This document shows, piece by piece, positions 13,639-21,900 of a DNA stretch of 25,436 nucleotides. The translations under genes and the position numbers were made by a program. How positions within the stretch are numbered: position 1 is the stretch's first letter; the number at the start of each line of letters is the position of its first letter. The stretch is from Flavobacteriaceae bacterium (GTDB lineage Bacteria; Bacteroidota; Bacteroidia; Flavobacteriales; Flavobacteriaceae): positions 1-25,436 of the forward strand of contig JAGLDM010000250.1 in the NCBI GenBank assembly GCA_023145595.1, written 5' to 3'. The notes under the pieces are model-generated. The model worked only from the letters and a program-made list of their open reading frames with translations. It had not been told where the DNA came from and made no database searches.

Positions 13639-14136
13639 CTATTGATCATCACATAATTCTAGAGCATCAACATCTTCATCAGAACGACTATAAGTCTCAG
13701 TCCGAACAGAACCTTTATAGTTATATTTGAGAACTAAATTATCGTTTTCAATCGTAATAGTAATAATTTCCTCAAAATCCCCTCCATAATTTGCTTTAAA
13801 GCTAAATTTACTCTCTGAACTTTCAAGAATAGTTATCCCAACCATTCCGTAACCTCCCAGAGACCAATTCACATAACAGCTAGAAGGGTCATCTCCTTTA
13901 GACTCAGAGTTCTTAGATTCTTCAATGTTATCTGACCAACTTTCAGCTATTACGTCTAGATCATTTACTATTCTAAGAAAAGTTGTGCTATTTTCCCATG
14001 TTGTATTTGCATACATCTCTAAAAGAGCTTTAGCGTCGTCGTCGTCGTCATCATCGCTACAACTGTTGAATGAAATAGCCATCACTAAAAGAAGCGATAA
14101 ATAAATAAGCGGTTGTTTTAAAATTATTTTTTTCAT
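13639..14136 (-). CDS. putative surface lipoprotein, single copy of an unnamed domain
   Basis: This 165-residue lipoprotein is of no recognised family. The frame extends upstream to 14190, but that start lies on the -33 element of the promoter. ATG at 14136 gives a lipoprotein signal, MKKIILKQPLIYLSLLLVMA then ISFNSC with Cys26. After Cys come Ser and seven Asp (28-34), an acidic stretch like the surface-export signals of Bacteroidota lipoproteins. The mature domain runs from MYANTTW through VIAESW, CY (Cys87), ILESSESKFSF and SDEDVDALELC (Cys162). Each of these landmarks recurs twice in the paralog at 14903-15799, so it is one copy of a shared domain, with two Cys placed to form a disulfide. 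Function unknown. Confidence 0.75.
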   Translation of the reverse strand: MKKIILKQPLIYLSLLLVMAISFNSCSDDDDDDDAKALLEMYANTTWENSTTFLRIVNDLDVIAESWSDNIEESKNSESKGDDPSSCYVNWSLGGYGMVGITILESSESKFSFKANYGGDFEEIITITIENDNLVLKYNYKGSVRTETYSRSDEDVDALELCDDQ

Positions 14137-14190
14137 AATTATGATTTGTAAGTGAGTATCAAAAGTATAGATATGTGTGCTATAAAACAA
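14035..14190 (-). repeat. duplicated promoter, signal-peptide and poly-Asp DNA, copy 1
   Basis: This stretch is closely similar to 15701-15858. It contains the promoter, leader, the first 26 codons and the Asp-codon run of the single-domain lipoprotein gene. The signal-peptide parts differ at only a few bases, while the domain-coding parts that follow are much more diverged. Confidence 0.65.
14160..14190 (-). promoter_or_regulatory. promoter of the single-domain lipoprotein gene
   Basis: The minus strand has TTG (14190-14188), 20 bases, then TACTTTTG (14167-14160), a full match to the Bacteroidota -33/-7 arrangement. The predicted transcript starts about 20 bases before the ATG at 14136. The paralog has the same arrangement with the same 20-base spacing. 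Confidence 0.65.
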
Positions 14191-14221
14191 GTAGTTATGG
14201 TAAAACAGGTGTTTTTTTAGG

Positions 14222-14253
14222 TTGGGTTATGCCAGTATAATTGCTTATTTTTA
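14222..14253 (+). promoter_or_regulatory. candidate promoter of the marC-like gene
   Basis: TTG (14222-14224), 21 bases, then TATTTTTA (14246-14253), which differs from TAnnTTTG only in the last base. The ATG follows at 14272. Confidence 0.4.
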
Positions 14254-14271
14254 CATAAAATAATAGGTAAC

Positions 14272-14850
14272 ATGAATCTAAATTTTAAGGAAATACTGGC
14301 AGCCTTTATGGTTTTATTTGCCGTAATAGATGTAATTGGAAACATTCCAGTTATTATTGATTTGCGTAAAAAGGCAGGAAAGATTGAGCCAGGAAAGGCA
14401 GCAATTATTTCTGGGCTTATTATGATTTTATTTCTATTTGCAGGAAAAAGTTTACTGTCTCTAATAGGAATTGATGTGAATTCATTTGCTGTTGCAGGAG
14501 CATTTATCCTATTTTTTATTGCTTTAGAAATGATTTTAGGAATCACTTTGTACAAAGAAGAAGAGGGAGGGTCTTTAACAACATCTGTGTTTCCATTAGC
14601 ATTTCCATTAATAGCAGGGCCAGGGAGTTTGACAACTTTGCTGTCTCTTCGTGCAGAGTTTCATATTGAAAATATCATAGTTGCTGTAGTGATCAATGTA
14701 ATATTAATCTATATTGTTTTGAGGACATCGGTTAAGATTGAGCGAGTTTTAGGTCCGAATGGAATTAATATTATCAGAAAAATATTTGGTGTTATTTTAT
14801 TGGCAATTGCGGTAAAACTGTTTGCAACGAATATAAAAATGTTGTTTTAA
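14272..14850 (+). CDS. MarC-family integral membrane protein
   Basis: This 192-residue inner-membrane protein is of the MarC (UPF0056) family. About six hydrophobic segments are visible, near residues 7-27, 43-63, 70-90, 105-125, 133-153 and 165-185. Family landmarks are FAVIDVIGNIPV (the family's D/N-containing first helix), the AGAFILFFIALEMILG helix, and FPLAFPLIAGPGSLTTLL in the second half, which mirrors the first. Despite the name, MarC proteins are not shown to cause multiple antibiotic resistance, and their substrate is not settled. It is a lone gene lying between two paralogous lipoprotein genes of the opposite strand, and it shares its terminator hairpin with the second of them. Confidence 0.85.
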   Translation: MNLNFKEILAAFMVLFAVIDVIGNIPVIIDLRKKAGKIEPGKAAIISGLIMILFLFAGKSLLSLIGIDVNSFAVAGAFILFFIALEMILGITLYKEEEGGSLTTSVFPLAFPLIAGPGSLTTLLSLRAEFHIENIIVAVVINVILIYIVLRTSVKIERVLGPNGINIIRKIFGVILLAIAVKLFATNIKMLF

Positions 14851-14858
14851 ACAAAAAA

Positions 14859-14881
14859 AGTGCAGAACTTAGTTCTGCACT
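14859..14881. terminator. shared terminator of the marC-like gene and the two-domain lipoprotein gene
   Basis: AGTGCAGAAC (14859-14868) pairs perfectly with GTTCTGCACT (14872-14881), with a three-base loop, an A run before and a T run after. It lies between the convergent stop codons (14850 and 14903) and can serve both genes. Confidence 0.85.
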
Positions 14882-14902
14882 CTAATTTTTTAATTTTGTA
14901 CT

Positions 14903-15799
14903 TTATTTTACTAACATCATACATTTTGTCAATGCATCAACATTTGTATCAGAAGGAAGAAGTGTCTTGGTTATCTCCGAGCGACCGTTTATTGTAAGAA
15001 ACGTTATTGAACCTATGTTTTTTATAAAAGTTAATGTGGTAGGGAACCTTTCACCAAATTTTACAGGTAGTTTTACAACTAGTTTGTTCGCTGTACTTTC
15101 AATAATTTCTGCATCATCGCTTCCCAAAGTTCCGTAGTCATAGCACTTCATGGTAGCGCTCCCTTTCCAAGCTTCAACCAATATAGAAATGTCGGTACTA
15201 AATTTAAAATACCCACTTTTATCTGTCCATACTGTTCCTGCGTTGTTTCTTAAAAATGACGGAGCATCATAGCCGTCTACACATACTGTCAATTCATCAA
15301 CATCTTCTTCAGAAGAGGTAAGTGTCATGGTCATGTCATCTTCGCCATCCATTTCTACAAGAATAGTTATCGTACCGTCTTCATTTTTTGTAAAAGTCAA
15401 TGTTTCAACGTCTCCTTCTTTAGTTATTTTCACAACTAGTTCGTTTTCTGAAGTGCTAACAAGTTCTACATCAGCCTCTTCAAAAGTGTCATACTCATAA
15501 CAGACCATCGGTTTTGGTCTTATTACGGCTTTGTCAGCAGCCTCTTTAGCTAATATATAAGGATAATATGTATTGCGTTCCCAAGATTCAGCCAATATAG
15601 AAATGGTGCTGCCAAATCTAAAAAAGTTTCCATCTTCATCTGTCCATACTGTTCCTGCATACGTCTCTAAAAACATTTTTGTCGCTGGGGCTGGAGTTTT
15701 ATCGTCATCATCGTCGTCACTACAACTATTGAATGAAATTGCCATCACTAAAAGAAGTGATAGATAAATAAGCGGTTGTTTTAAAATTGTTTTTTTCAT
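14903..15799 (-). CDS. putative surface lipoprotein with two tandem copies of an unnamed domain
   Basis: This 298-residue lipoprotein is paralogous to the one at 13639-14136. The signal (MKKTILKQPLIYLSLLLVMA, ISFNSC, Cys26) differs at one residue from the paralog and is followed by Ser and six Asp (28-33). Two internal copies are visible: about 43-173 (YAGTVWTDEDGNFFRF, ISILAESW, Cys100, ENELVVK, TLTFTKNEDGTIT, EEDVDELTVC with Cys173) and about 181-293 (NAGTVWTDKSGYFKF, ISILVEAW, Cys219, ANKLVVK, TLTFIKNIGSIT, TNVDALTKC with Cys293). Each copy has two Cys, one mid-domain and one at its end. The first copy carries an extra loop rich in Ala, Lys and Pro (about 77-98). No known function. It is expressed from its own strong consensus promoter and ends at a bidirectional hairpin. 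Confidence 0.75.
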   Translation of the reverse strand: MKKTILKQPLIYLSLLLVMAISFNSCSDDDDDDKTPAPATKMFLETYAGTVWTDEDGNFFRFGSTISILAESWERNTYYPYILAKEAADKAVIRPKPMVCYEYDTFEEADVELVSTSENELVVKITKEGDVETLTFTKNEDGTITILVEMDGEDDMTMTLTSSEEDVDELTVCVDGYDAPSFLRNNAGTVWTDKSGYFKFSTDISILVEAWKGSATMKCYDYGTLGSDDAEIIESTANKLVVKLPVKFGERFPTTLTFIKNIGSITFLTINGRSEITKTLLPSDTNVDALTKCMMLVK

Positions 15800-15858
15800 A
15801 AGATTAGATTTTTATAAGTTAAGCGTCAAAAATACAGATAAAGGTGTTATAAAACAAA
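15701..15858 (-). repeat. duplicated promoter, signal-peptide and poly-Asp DNA, copy 2
   Basis: This is the partner of 14035-14190, in the same orientation about 1.67 kb away, with the marC-like gene between. Similarity covers the -33 and -7 boxes, the leader and the signal-peptide codons. Confidence 0.65.
15827..15858 (-). promoter_or_regulatory. promoter of the two-domain lipoprotein gene
   Basis: The minus strand has TTTG (15858-15855), 20 bases, then TATTTTTG (15834-15827), the best match to the Bacteroidota consensus in this window. The ATG follows 28 bases after the -7 box. Confidence 0.7.
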
Positions 15859-15872
15859 GGTTTACGGATAAA

Positions 15873-15974
15873 ACTCAGGGCAGAATCATGCTTTTTTAAA
15901 AGAAGTGAAATAAAAAATCCGTAAGCATTCGTGAAATCCGTGTCTCAGCATTTAAGTATGAGTTTGCCCTGGGT
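15873..15974. other. non-coding element closed by an inverted repeat
   Basis: ACTCAGGGCA (15873-15882) can pair with TGCCCTGGGT (15965-15974), ten positions with one T-G wobble. Inside, ATGCT (15888-15892) faces AGCAT (15947-15951). The interior also has ATCCGT twice (15918 and 15937). It is GC-richer at the ends than its surroundings and lies between the lipoprotein promoter and the malic enzyme promoter. It could be a small dispersed repeat, a structured RNA or the remains of a mobile element. Confidence 0.35.
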
Positions 15975-16003
15975 CACACATAATTAGAATCATTTTAAAA
16001 GTG

Positions 16004-16011
16004 TATATTTG
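16004..16011 (+). promoter_or_regulatory. maeB: -7 box of the malic enzyme gene
   Basis: TATATTTG is an exact TAnnTTTG match 21 bases before the ATG at 16033. It overlaps a possible upstream TTG start (16009), which rules that start out. No -33 TTG at the usual spacing. Confidence 0.5.
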
Positions 16012-16032
16012 AGAAAACTTAAAACCCCGATT

Positions 16033-18312
16033 ATGAGTAAGTCAAAATTTCAAAAAGAAGCCCTTTCATATCACGAAAATCCAAGACCTGGAAAAATAGA
16101 AGTAATACCAACCAAAAAATATGCTACCCAGCGTGATTTGGCTTTGGCATATTCTCCTGGTGTAGCAGAGCCCTGTTTGGAAATTGAGAAAGACAGAGAG
16201 AATGTGTATAAATACACCTCTAAGGGGAATTTAGTTGCAGTTATTTCTAATGGTACAGCCGTTTTAGGCTTGGGAAATATCGGACCAGAAGCGTCAAAAC
16301 CCGTAATGGAAGGGAAGGGTTTGTTGTTTAAGATTTTTGCAGATATTGATGTGTTTGATATTGAAGTTGACGCAACTGACGTAGATAAATTTGTAGAGAC
16401 TGTAAAAGCAATAGCACCTACTTTTGGTGGAATTAATTTAGAGGATATAAAGGCTCCTGAAGCTTTTGAGATAGAACGAAGATTGAAAGAGGAATTAGAT
16501 ATTCCGGTGATGCATGATGACCAACATGGAACAGCAATAATTTCGGCAGCAGCGTTAAAAAATGCCGTTGAAATTACTGGAAAAAAAATGGATGAAATTC
16601 ATGTGGTGGTGAACGGTGCAGGGGCAGCAGCAATTTCATGTACAAGGATGTACTTACGGCTTGGTGTGAAGCGTGAAAACGTAATTATGTGTGATAGTAA
16701 AGGAGTTATTAGGCAAGATAGGGTAGGTTTATCTCCAGAGAAAACAGAATTTGCAACAACAAAAAACATGGAGACGCTTGCAGAAGCGGTTAAAGGAGCA
16801 GATGTTTTTATAGGGCTTTCGATTGCGGACTGCTTAACTCCAGAAATGCTATTGTCAATGTGTAAAACACAACCGATTGTTTTTGCAATGGCAAATCCGA
16901 ATCCAGAAATTGAATATGATTTAGCAGTTAAGACTCGAAAAGATGTGATTATGGCAACTGGACGTTCAGACCATCCAAATCAGGTAAATAATGTGCTCGG
17001 TTTTCCATTTATTTTTAGAGGGGCTTTAGATGTTAGAGCGACAAAAATTAATGAAGAAATGAAGATGGCAGCGGTTCATGCGTTGGCAGATTTAACCAAA
17101 ACACCGGTTCCAGAACAGGTAAATATTGTTTATGATGAAGTGAGTTTATCCTTTGGGCCGCATTATATTATTCCTAAACCATTTGATCCAAGATTAATTT
17201 ATATGATTCCGCCTGCTATTGCAAAGGCAGCAATGGATTCTGGAGTAGCCACTAAGCCTATTGAAGATTGGGAAGCATATCAAGATGAGTTGATGGAGCG
17301 ATTGGGAACCGGAAATAAAATTTTACGATTATTGCTTGACCGAGCAAAATCGGATCCAAAACGAATTGTATTTACTGAGGCAGATCATTTAGATGTGTTG
17401 AAAGCCGCTCAGATCGTATATGATGAACGCATAGGCATTCCTATTTTATTAGGAAATAGAGAAATTATTTTGGAACTAATGGAGGAGATTGATTTTACAG
17501 GTGATGTAGAAATTATAGACCCTAAGTCGGATGAACAAAAAGGGAAAAGAAATCTATATGCCGAGAAATATTGGAAAGCAAGACAACGAAAAGGTATTAA
17601 ATTATTATGTGCGAAAAAGTTAATGCGCGAACGAAATTATTTTGCAGCCATGATGGTGAATGAGGGAGATTCTGACGCACTTATAACAGGATATTCTCGA
17701 AATTATTCTGGATTTGTAAGACCTATGATTGATTTGATAGGAAAAGATAAAGGAGTTTCTAGGGTGGGAGCAACAAATTTAATGTTGACTAAAAGAGGCC
17801 CAATGTTTTTAGCAGACACCACTATTAATATTAATCCAACTGCAAGTGATTTGGCAAAAATAACACAGTTGACAGCATCTGTTACTAAAATGTTTGGTGT
17901 AGAACCAAATATAGCGATGGTTTCATATTCAAATTTTGGAGCATCTAATCATGCCGATGCAAAAAAAATTAGTGAAGCGGTTGAATTGGTTCGTAAATTA
18001 AATTCAAATATAGTTATTGATGGTGAGATTCAAGTTGATTTTGCGTTGAATCCAGAGTTATTAAAAAAGACATTTCCTTTTTCGAAATTGGTAGATAAAA
18101 AAGTAAATGTTTTAATATTTCCAGATTTAAATTCAGCGAATATTAGTTATAAAATGATGAAGGAATTGTATGGAGCAGAATCAATAGGTCCCATAATGAT
18201 GGGCTTAAAAAAGCCTGTTCATATTGTGCAGTTGGGGGCAAGTGTAGATGAAATGGTAAACATGGCCGCAGTAGCTGTAATTGATGCTCAAAATAAATCA
18301 AAAAAAAACTAA
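16033..18312 (+). CDS. maeB: NADP-dependent malic enzyme with phosphotransacetylase-like C-terminal domain
   Basis: This 759-residue cytoplasmic enzyme converts malate to pyruvate and CO2 with reduction of NADP, feeding acetyl-CoA and lipid synthesis. The N-terminal malic half has Tyr40-SPGVAEPC (catalytic Tyr), EGKGLLFK (93-100), FADIDVFDIE, NLEDIKAP and DDQHGTA (162-168, metal site), then the Rossmann loop NGAGAAA (194-200). From about residue 430 (RLLLDRAKSDPKRIVFTEAD) to the end lies the phosphotransacetylase-like domain. In MaeB enzymes this domain is regulatory, responding to acetyl-CoA, and not a working transacetylase. A longer start at TTG 16009 is rejected because it overlaps the -7 box. 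ruvA follows after 35 bases. The length is that of typical MaeB proteins. Confidence 0.93.
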   Translation: MSKSKFQKEALSYHENPRPGKIEVIPTKKYATQRDLALAYSPGVAEPCLEIEKDRENVYKYTSKGNLVAVISNGTAVLGLGNIGPEASKPVMEGKGLLFKIFADIDVFDIEVDATDVDKFVETVKAIAPTFGGINLEDIKAPEAFEIERRLKEELDIPVMHDDQHGTAIISAAALKNAVEITGKKMDEIHVVVNGAGAAAISCTRMYLRLGVKRENVIMCDSKGVIRQDRVGLSPEKTEFATTKNMETLAEAVKGADVFIGLSIADCLTPEMLLSMCKTQPIVFAMANPNPEIEYDLAVKTRKDVIMATGRSDHPNQVNNVLGFPFIFRGALDVRATKINEEMKMAAVHALADLTKTPVPEQVNIVYDEVSLSFGPHYIIPKPFDPRLIYMIPPAIAKAAMDSGVATKPIEDWEAYQDELMERLGTGNKILRLLLDRAKSDPKRIVFTEADHLDVLKAAQIVYDERIGIPILLGNREIILELMEEIDFTGDVEIIDPKSDEQKGKRNLYAEKYWKARQRKGIKLLCAKKLMRERNYFAAMMVNEGDSDALITGYSRNYSGFVRPMIDLIGKDKGVSRVGATNLMLTKRGPMFLADTTININPTASDLAKITQLTASVTKMFGVEPNIAMVSYSNFGASNHADAKKISEAVELVRKLNSNIVIDGEIQVDFALNPELLKKTFPFSKLVDKKVNVLIFPDLNSANISYKMMKELYGAESIGPIMMGLKKPVHIVQLGASVDEMVNMAAVAVIDAQNKSKKN

Positions 18313-18321
18313 TAAATTCAT

Positions 18322-18329
18322 TACATTTG
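18322..18329 (+). promoter_or_regulatory. ruvA: -7 box before ruvA
   Basis: TACATTTG is an exact TAnnTTTG match in the 35-base maeB-ruvA gap, 18 bases before the ruvA ATG. It may let ruvA and sprA be transcribed independently of maeB. No properly spaced -33 TTG. Confidence 0.45.
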
Positions 18330-18347
18330 AGGCTTTAATACTAGCCA

Positions 18348-18929
18348 ATGATTACCCATCTTAGAGGAAAATTAGTTGAAAAAAACCCAACCTATGTCAT
18401 CGTTGAATGTGGTGGTATTGGCTACTTTTCACATATTTCATTAAATACGTATTCGAAAATACCAGATGAAGAGTCGGTGTTTATTTACACCTATTTGTCA
18501 GTAAAAGAAGATTCTCAAACCTTGTATGGTTTTGCCGAAAAGTTGGAGCGGGAAATTTTTAAACTTTTGATATCTGTTTCGGGAGTAGGTCCAAGTATTG
18601 CTCGCACCATGTTATCATCCATGTCTATGCAAGAAATACAGCAAGCAATAGCATCTGGCGATAGTGCAAAAATTCAGTCGGTAAAAGGTATTGGAGCAAA
18701 AACATCACAACGAGTTATAATTGATTTAAGAGATAAAATCATTAAGACCTATGGACTTGATGAAGTTTCTCCTATTCAAAGCAATACAGCTAAAGAAGAA
18801 GCGTTAACAGCCTTAGAGGTTTTAGGGTTTACAATTAGGCAATCGGAAAAGGTGATTGATAGCATTTTAAGAGAAGATGTAACCTTAAATGTACAAGACC
18901 TCATTAAGAGAGCATTAAAAAACCTGTAA
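18348..18929 (+). CDS. ruvA: Holliday junction branch migration protein RuvA
   Basis: This 193-residue cytoplasmic protein binds four-way Holliday junctions as a tetramer and recruits the RuvB motor to drive branch migration in recombination repair. Domain I is the N-terminal OB fold (MITHLRGKLVEK, VIVECGGIGY). Domain II has two helix-hairpin-helix motifs, SGVGPSIA from 78 and KGIGAKTSQR (113-122). Domain III, about 146-193, is the RuvB-contacting helical bundle (EALTALEVLGF). The length is standard. ruvB is not next to it, as is common outside Proteobacteria. sprA starts four bases after its stop. Confidence 0.95.
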   Translation: MITHLRGKLVEKNPTYVIVECGGIGYFSHISLNTYSKIPDEESVFIYTYLSVKEDSQTLYGFAEKLEREIFKLLISVSGVGPSIARTMLSSMSMQEIQQAIASGDSAKIQSVKGIGAKTSQRVIIDLRDKIIKTYGLDEVSPIQSNTAKEEALTALEVLGFTIRQSEKVIDSILREDVTLNVQDLIKRALKNL

Positions 18930-18933
18930 ATAA

Positions 18934-21900
18934 TTGAAAAACAACAACTTAACATACAAACTTGTTGGTGCTTTAATATGGATTTTTTCGATTCAGTTAA
19001 ATGTGTTTTCTCAGGTTCCACCTATGCCAACTCTTACTCCTCAAAAACAGGATTCAATCATTGCTGTAAGAGATAGTGTTCCGTATAATTTTAATAGTGC
19101 ACAAAATGGGAGTCTTTATTTAAACACTCCAAAGGAAGTAGAAGTCACTTATGATCCGGAAATTGAAAAGTATATCATAAGAGAAAAGGTTGGAGGGTAT
19201 TATGTTAGTCAGCCCGTTTATATGACGCCCAAAGAGTATAGAGAACACAAGCTGCAACAAGATATGCAGAAATACTACAAGGAAAAGTTGTCTGCTATAG
19301 GAGGTAAGTCTAAAGGGGCGCAGGATGCTCAGAAAAACTTATTACCCACTTATTATGTGAAAAACACCCTTTTTGAATCCATTTTTGGAGGAAATTCAAT
19401 TGACGTGGTTCCGCAGGGAAATGTTGAATTAAGTCTGGGAGTATTATCTCAAAATATTGAGAATCCACAAATTTCAGAAAAAAACAGAAAGAGTATAATC
19501 TTTGATTTTGGTCAGCAAATAACAGCAAGCATTAATGCGAAAGTTGGAAATCGTTTAGCGGTTACAGCTAATTACGATACACAATCGACCTTTGATTTTC
19601 AAAATCAGGTTAAATTAGAATATACACCTACTGAAGACGATATTATTCGAAAAATTGAAGTTGGTAATGTTAGCATGCCAATTAAAAACTCTTTAATTAC
19701 AGGGGCACAGAGTTTGTTTGGGGCAAAAACAGAATTACAATTTGGAAAAACAAAAATTACTGGTGTTTTTGCAGAACAGAAATCTCAAACACGATCTGTA
19801 ACTTCAGAAGGTGGCGCAACACTTAGTGAGTTTGAACTTTTGGCAACTGACTACGATGCCAACCGTCACTTTTTCTTATCTCAGAAATTTAGAGATAATT
19901 ATGATAAGTCCTTAGAGTTTTTACCTTTAATCAGTAGTGCAATTAACATTACGAGGGTTGAAATTTGGGTTACAAACAGACAAGCATCAACATTAGATTT
20001 TAGAAATATTGTTGCATTAGCAGATTTAGCAGAAAATGACCCAACAAATATTGGTGGTACAAATGTAAATCCAAATCCAGGGATGATTCAAGACCCTTCT
20101 AATGAAGCCAATGATTTGGCGAACATTATGACCTTGAATGATCCTGTGCGTAAAATTGCAACAGTGCCGTCATCGTTAATGCCTTACGGAATAAGCCAAG
20201 GTCGAGATTTTTCTGTTCTAGAAAATGCACGACGTTTATCTTCAAATGAATATGATTTGAATAGGCAATTAGGATATATTTCTTTGAATAAACGATTAGG
20301 AGATTCAGATGTTTTGGCTATTGCTTATGAGTATACAATTAGCGGAAGTGATAAAGTATATAAAGTTGGGGAGTTAACTTCAGATGGAATTGTAGCACCA
20401 GATAATTTAGTTGTAAAATTATTGAGAGGTGAAATTATTAATACATCTGCTCCTGTATGGGATTTGATGATGAAAAACATTTATTCTTTAGGGGCGTATC
20501 AAATGTCTAGTGAGGGATTTAGGTTTGAATTGATGTATAAGGATGACGCTAATGGAGTTGCAACAAATGTGTTTCAAAATGCACAGTCACCTAATGTGAA
20601 TGATCGAACTTTATTGAATGTTTTTAAACTAGATCAATTAGATCAGAATGACTTTTTAGTGCCGGAAGGAGATGGTTATTTTGATTATATTGAGGGTATC
20701 ACCATAAATTCAAATCAGGGATATGTAATATTTCCAACTGTAGAACCTTTTGGAAGTAGTTTAAATCCAATTTTAACAGACCCTGCAGATGATATATACA
20801 TTTTTGAAGAACTTTATGTTAATACAAAATCTCAGGCAAAGAATAATTTTCAAAATAAAGACAAGTACTTTTTAAAAGGGTATTATAGGTCAGAAGAATC
20901 TGGCGGAATTCCGTTAGGAGCCTATAATGTTCCTCGAGGTTCAGTGACAGTCACAGTGGGAGGTAGAGAATTGGTAGAGGGAGTAGACTATGTAGTAGAC
21001 TATCAAATGGGAAAAGTCCAAATAATTGACCCTGCATTAGAAGCATCAAATGTACCAATCAATGTATCTGTAGAGAATAACTCTGTTTTTAGCCTTCAAA
21101 CTAAACGTTTTTTTGGAGTAGATGTTGAGCATAAATTTTCAAAAAAGTTTTTTGCTGGGGCAACCATTTTAAATTTGAGAGAAAAACCGCTTACTCAAAA
21201 AACAAACTTTAATTCAGAACCCATCAACAACACTTTATTGGGACTCCGATTCGATTATGGCTCTGAAGTTCCGCTACTCACAAAATGGGTTAATAAATTA
21301 CCAAATATTGATACAGATGTAGCCTCAAATTTTTCTGTAAGAGGAGATATGGCTTATCTAATTCCGGGGTCTCCTAAGCAAGTAGAACTAGACGGACAAG
21401 CAACATCTTATTTAGATGATTTTGAGGGTGCTCAAATTCCAATTGAATTAAAAAGGCCACTGTCTTGGTATATGGCAAGTACGCCGCAAGGTCAAACGAC
21501 AATAGATTTAGGAGGAGATGCATTAGATTTAGATTCTGGTAAAAAAAGAGCTAGATTGGGTTGGTATGTTGTAGATCAATTATTTTATGGAAGTTCATCA
21601 TTACAGCCAAGCAATATAGATGATACAGAACTGTCTAGGGCAGAAGTTAGACGTGTTCGTTATGATGAATTATTTCCAGAACAAGATTTAGACATTACGC
21701 AATCATCTATAATAAGAACTTTAGATTTAGCCTACTTTCCATCGGATAGAGGAAGTTATAATTACGATAATACGAATGTTGGTGGAGATGGTAAATTTAC
21801 AGATCCAGAAGAGCGTTGGGGAGGTATTACTCGCCCGTTAACAGTCACAAATTTTGAGCAGGCAAACATTGAATATATCCAATTTTGGATGCAAGACCCA

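Noticed and set aside
14217..14555. 112-codon minus-strand frame overlapping the marC-like gene
   Set aside because: It is antisense to a conserved membrane protein gene, and its Ile/Lys/Asn-rich sequence lacks any motif.
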